Part shown: positions 5,469 to 7,539 of the stretch, piece by piece
Position numbering within the stretch: position 1 is the stretch's first letter
How the letters are laid out: every line of letters begins with the position of its first letter
Source: Candidatus Bathyarchaeota archaeon
GTDB lineage: Archaea; Thermoproteota; Bathyarchaeia; 40CM-2-53-6
NCBI GenBank assembly: GCA_005888695.1
Contig: VBBH01000083.1
Span: forward strand, 1-7,539
Length of the DNA: 7,539 bases
Direction: 5' to 3'
Notes under the pieces: generated by a model
Databases searched by the model: none
What the model was told of the DNA's origin: nothing
What the model saw: only the letters and a program-made list of their open reading frames with translations
Made by a program: the position numbers and the translations under genes

Positions 5469-5780
5469 ATGGGAAAGAAGATCCGGTCCGCAACTAAGCG
5501 AGCCATACCGCGGCCGTTCAGCTTCGAGTGGGGAAAAGGCCAAGTCATCGAGGAAGCATCAATCCGAGTCCAGATGCAGAATCACAGCTGGGAGCCTGCG
5601 ATCCAACTTCTCAGGTTCGACGACGGTTCAGAGACGCTACGGTTCTGCGTATTTCACGGGAAACAATTCTCTCGCATGCCCCTCCTCATCAGGCCAGACG
5701 AGCTCGCAGCGCTCTTCGAAGAAGCCTCAAAGCACTCTCGAATCAGGACGCAGCTCAAGAGCTCTGCTGAACGGTTGTGA
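5469..5780 (+). CDS. Small conserved-looking protein of unknown function
   Basis: I do not recognise this 103-residue protein. The first 15 residues are basic (MGKKIRSATKRAIPR). The middle has alternating strand-like segments: FSFEWGKGQVIEEASIRVQM at 17-36, WEPAIQLLRFDDGSETLRF at 41-59 and CVFHGKQFSRMPLLI at 60-74. The end is a charged helix, PDELAALFEEASKHSRIRTQL at 76-96. This reads as a compact beta-sheet protein with a C-terminal helix and no membrane segment or signal peptide. An A-rich box (TAGAAAAT, 5440-5447) centred about 26 bases before ATG 5469 fits a leaderless archaeal start. It converges on the PhnB-like gene with a 45-base gap. An alternative reading at 5528-5770 lacks such structure and was not chosen. 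The evidence that it is a gene is its sequence character and start placement. Confidence 0.65.
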   Translation: MGKKIRSATKRAIPRPFSFEWGKGQVIEEASIRVQMQNHSWEPAIQLLRFDDGSETLRFCVFHGKQFSRMPLLIRPDELAALFEEASKHSRIRTQLKSSAERL

Positions 5781-5825
5781 AGATCACATTCTTGGCTACG
5801 ATATCCGAATGCTTGTCTACGAAGG

Positions 5826-6293
5826 CTAACCTTCAGTCTTGCTGACGCTCTTGTGTGGGAAGGAGGTTTTGAAACGCTTTGCTACCTCCTCTTTTGATGG
5901 GTTTTCAATGTGCGTAGCGATCCACCAGATGTTTCCGGCTGGGTCCGTTATGGCACCGTAGCGTTCGCCAGTCTGCATATCATCCGGCTCCATTACTGAG
6001 ACCCCGCCGGCTTTGATTGCCTGCTGGTAGACTGCATCGCAGTTCTTCACGTAGAGATAGATTGAGCTTTTCAACGGTCCGAACTTGCCTATCGGCGAGC
6101 CCATCATAACTGATGAATCTCCAATCCTGACCTCGGCATGCATGACTGTGCCGTCAGGCCGCGCTCCACGAATTGTCTGCTCTGCATCGAACGCCCGTTT
6201 CAGAAAGTCAATCAGTTTGTCCGGGTCCTGGACAAAGAGGTAGGGCGTAATCGAGCGAAGCCCTCGCGGATTCTCAAGCGCAGTTATTGGCAT
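5826..6293 (-). CDS. PhnB-like glyoxalase/bleomycin-resistance (VOC) family protein
   Basis: The 155-residue product matches the PhnB-like branch of the VOC superfamily in length and motifs. These are SITPYLFVQDPDKLIDFLKRAF at 14-35, GTVMHAEVRIGDSSVMMGSP at 48-67, SSIYLYVKNCDAVYQQAIKAG at 76-96, and RYGAITDPAGNIWWIATHIE at 111-130 near the end. The last-strand position that carries a metal-binding Glu in true glyoxalases is Trp here, as is usual in this branch, so metal catalysis is doubtful. H52 is the conserved His of the second strand. The tail ENPSKEEVAKRFK fits the common C-terminal helix. Members are often called bleomycin-resistance-like, but their substrates are mostly unknown. ATG 6293 is the only sensible start and has a TATA-like box centred about 28 bases upstream. 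The gene lies 60 bases downstream of the cupin gene on the same strand. Confidence 0.88.
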   Translation of the reverse strand: MPITALENPRGLRSITPYLFVQDPDKLIDFLKRAFDAEQTIRGARPDGTVMHAEVRIGDSSVMMGSPIGKFGPLKSSIYLYVKNCDAVYQQAIKAGGVSVMEPDDMQTGERYGAITDPAGNIWWIATHIENPSKEEVAKRFKTSFPHKSVSKTEG

Positions 6294-6314
6294 GTCAAAT
6301 TCGAGGAGCTCAAT

Positions 6315-6330
6315 CTGTAATATTAGTTTA
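6315..6330 (-). promoter_or_regulatory. TATA-like promoter for the PhnB-like gene
   Basis: On the minus strand the sequence reads TAAACTAATATTACAG, the most AT-rich run in the 60-base gap. The core AATATTA is centred about 28 bases before ATG 6293, giving a near-leaderless transcript. It suggests that the PhnB-like gene has its own promoter even though it follows the cupin gene. Confidence 0.45.
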
Positions 6331-6353
6331 CCGATTGAGATAGGGGGTTCGTC

Positions 6354-6761
6354 TCAATGGGATTTACCATTGCGGTATTCTTCGTCGCTGACATGTTTCA
6401 TCCAGTCGACAAATTTCCCTTCACGCTTTTCCTGAATGGCAATATGCGTCACAGCCGTCGTCGGCGTAGCCCCATGCCAATGCTTCTCTCCAGGCGAAGA
6501 CAATACTACATCACCAGGACGAATCTCCTCGACATGTCCGCCTTCATGTTGAACCCAGCCCTTGCCGCCAGTGACGATGAGGGCCTGACCGAGGGGATGA
6601 GTATGCCATGCAGTCCGTGCTCCCGGCTCGAAGGTAACGCTGGCAGCTTGAACAAGCGCCGGATCAGGTGCCTGAAAAAGCGGATCCATCCGAACATTTC
6701 CAGTAAACCAGTCTGACGATCCCTTGACAGAAGGTTGCGAACCAACTCTTTTGATTTCCAT
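6354..6761 (-). CDS. Single-domain cupin resembling Mn-dependent (R)-hydroxynitrile lyase (GtHNL-like)
   Basis: The 135-residue product is a small bicupin-less barrel. Cupin motif 1 is [26 protein letters not shown] at 47-71 and motif 2 is [18 protein letters not shown] at 81-98. The metal ligands would be H53, H55, Q59 and H94, with Gln where most cupins have Glu. As I recall it, this is the same set at the same numbers as the cupin hydroxynitrile lyase of Granulicella (GtHNL). Residues known as engineering positions there (A40, V42, Q110) also have the wild-type identity here. Most members of this group, often annotated as quercetin-dioxygenase-like or YhaK-type cupins, have unknown natural roles, so hydroxynitrile cleavage should be taken as a capability of relatives only. 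ATG 6761 follows a purine-rich AGGGGGGAA and a TATA-like CAAATAAG centred about 29 bases upstream. No signal peptide is seen, so it is cytoplasmic. Confidence 0.87.
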   Translation of the reverse strand: MEIKRVGSQPSVKGSSDWFTGNVRMDPLFQAPDPALVQAASVTFEPGARTAWHTHPLGQALIVTGGKGWVQHEGGHVEEIRPGDVVLSSPGEKHWHGATPTTAVTHIAIQEKREGKFVDWMKHVSDEEYRNGKSH

Positions 6762-6786
6762 ATTTCATATTCCCCCCTTGACGCTT

Positions 6787-6794
6787 CTTATTTG
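6787..6794 (-). promoter_or_regulatory. TATA-like promoter for the cupin gene
   Basis: The minus strand reads CAAATAAG, centred about 29 bases before ATG 6761, which would start the message within a few bases of the start codon. A purine-rich AGGGGGGAA lies between (about 6770-6778) and could act as a weak ribosome site if the message starts further upstream. Confidence 0.4.
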
Positions 6795-6870
6795 TCCTAC
6801 CACCTAAGACGAGCAAAGATGTTATCTGGGAACAGGCTTCTTTGTAATCGAGTGTAGCCCTTTGACAGAG

Positions 6871-7095
6871 ATGTCTTATGAGAACATAACTCAAGCCCTC
6901 AACGAACTCAGACACGAAGTATTGTCTCATCAATTGTTTCTAAGCTCTTTCTCCAAAGCGGTCAAAGCGGGAGAGATCAAAGGCTTGACAAAATCTTCCC
7001 TCTTCCGGATGACTCTGGCCTACTTTCTCTTGGTCCCAGACGCAAAAGAGAAGTTCCTGAGAGAATTAGAGAAGCAATTGAAGAGTAAGAAATGA
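6871..7095 (+). CDS. Small helical hypothetical protein (74 residues)
   Basis: I do not recognise this protein. From ATG 6871 it begins MSYENITQALNELRHEVLSHQLF and appears wholly helical: helix at about 4-30, a short KAGEIKGLTKSS turn at 35-46, a hydrophobic helix RMTLAYFLLVP at 49-59, and a strongly basic amphipathic end KEKFLRELEKQLKSKK at 62-74 (my numbering is approximate). The hydrophobic piece is too short to be a confident membrane span. TTG 6862 would add three residues. An AT-rich TTTGTAAT at 6841-6848 lies about 26 bases before ATG 6871, as in leaderless archaeal genes. It is divergent from the cupin and convergent with the beta-propeller gene. Being real rests on coding character, length and start placement, so confidence is moderate. 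Confidence 0.55.
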   Translation: MSYENITQALNELRHEVLSHQLFLSSFSKAVKAGEIKGLTKSSLFRMTLAYFLLVPDAKEKFLRELEKQLKSKK

Positions 7096-7102
7096 AAAAA
7101 AA
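7095..7102 (-). terminator. Oligo-T terminator of the beta-propeller gene
   Basis: Eight consecutive A on the plus strand are eight T in the minus-strand transcript, 23 bases after the stop of the propeller gene at 7126. Archaeal RNA polymerase terminates at such T tracts without a hairpin. No clear hairpin precedes it. Confidence 0.6.
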
Positions 7103-7125
7103 TTGGGACTTCATACACTGACGAT

Positions 7126-7539
7126 TCAGGAGAGACTGACAGACCCAAGTCCTGACAGGTCGGATAGATTGTTCATCATTACCTTGTCATCGCTGACAGT
7201 GTAGAGCACGTTACCAATGTACAGGGCACGCTTGACGAAGAGGCTGCTATTGTTCCAGTTTGGAAGCTCGCCAGATGGGAGATGTGTTATTCCGCCGCGG
7301 AAGACTATGCCGTTCTGAACTGTAACACTGAACACGTAGGCTCCCTGGAAGACCATGGTTCCGTAGGCCCATTGATTAGATGGAGCGCTTTGTATCTGCG
7401 CGATCTCGACCGGGATCACGAGCAGGTTGAGTGACCGGTCAAAGAGGATCGAGGTATGATCCGTCAATGCGGGGCTGTCGCTTCCACGGTCCCCGGCCAA
7501 GAAGTCGCTCGTGTCCTTTGGACTCGTGGGATCGGTTAC
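7126..7539 (-). CDS. C-terminal end of a beta-propeller domain protein (Beta_propel family), partial
   Basis: The minus frame is open from the window edge to the stop at 7126, giving the last 137 residues of a larger protein. The pattern is that of the C-terminal blades of the archaeal secreted beta-propeller family: DSPALTDHTSILFDRSLNLLVIPV, then WAYGTMVFQGAYVFSVTVQNGIVFRGGITHLP, and the closing VKRALYIGNVLYTVSDDKVMMNNLSDLSGLGSVSLS. The DH...LLVIPV and KRxLYIGxxLYTxS motifs are the ones I rely on. Family members are usually several hundred residues long, carry an N-terminal signal peptide, and are thought to act outside the cell. None of that part is in the window, so export is inferred from the family. 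A TTG at 7500 lies inside the domain and is not a start. An oligo-T tract follows the stop. Confidence 0.85.
   Translation of the reverse strand, partial: VTDPTSPKDTSDFLAGDRGSDSPALTDHTSILFDRSLNLLVIPVEIAQIQSAPSNQWAYGTMVFQGAYVFSVTVQNGIVFRGGITHLPSGELPNWNNSSLFVKRALYIGNVLYTVSDDKVMMNNLSDLSGLGSVSLS

Noticed and set aside
5260..5493. Upstream extension of the HIT reading frame to ATG 5493
   Set aside because: These 78 residues have no HIT similarity and would overlap the start of the opposite gene. Only the GTG 5313 alternative is kept as a possibility.
6357..6716. A 119-codon plus-strand frame opposite the cupin gene
   Set aside because: The cupin reading has full metal motifs. This frame has no recognisable pattern and no separate promoter.
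1..7539. Mobile element, CRISPR array, tRNA or rRNA
   Set aside because: No transposase or integrase motifs, no regularly spaced direct repeats, and no cloverleaf or rRNA-like segment were seen on either strand.

Overview
The window looks like a stretch of archaeal chromosome. Three things point that way. The right edge carries the C-terminus of a beta-propeller domain protein of the Pfam Beta_propel type, which is mostly archaeal. Several start codons have an AT-rich TATA-like box centred about 26-32 bases upstream, as in leaderless archaeal transcripts, and only one gene has a strong Shine-Dalgarno. An oligo-T tract follows the stop of the propeller gene. A mesophilic soil or sediment archaeon, perhaps of the Bathyarchaeia/Thaumarchaeota or Thermoplasmatota type, is a guess. 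The sequence alone does not settle it.

Layout, left to right. Minus strand: a SRPBCC (START-like) domain fused to a class I SAM methyltransferase (925 down to 1, runs off the window), preceded by an HxlR-family winged-helix regulator (1506-1024). The regulator is divergent from an NAD-dependent epimerase/dehydratase (1627-2592, +), and a TATA box plus a perfect 7-6-7 inverted repeat lie between the two. On the plus strand follow a single-domain rhodanese (2677-3156), a glyoxalase-fold (VOC) protein running in frame into a second VOC domain that is broken by one extra base (3182-3775 and 3723-3995), and a nucleotidyltransferase-fold protein (4100-4783). A HIT-family protein lies on the minus strand (4816-5259), then a small protein of unknown function (5469-5780, +). 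A PhnB-like VOC protein (6293-5826, -) and a manganese-type cupin resembling bacterial hydroxynitrile lyases (6761-6354, -) are followed by a very small hypothetical protein (6871-7095, +) and the beta-propeller C-terminus (7126 to the right edge, -).

There is no obvious single pathway. Most genes seem to be individually promoted small-molecule, redox or detoxification enzymes (three VOC domains, cupin, rhodanese, epimerase, methyltransferase, HIT hydrolase). The best case for linked function is the HxlR regulator with the divergent epimerase and the co-directional methyltransferase. I see no transposon, CRISPR array, tRNA, rRNA or toxin-antitoxin pair. No gene-free stretch exceeds 300 bases. 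The longest, 5260-5468, holds only promoter-like sequence and a cluster of inverted repeats.
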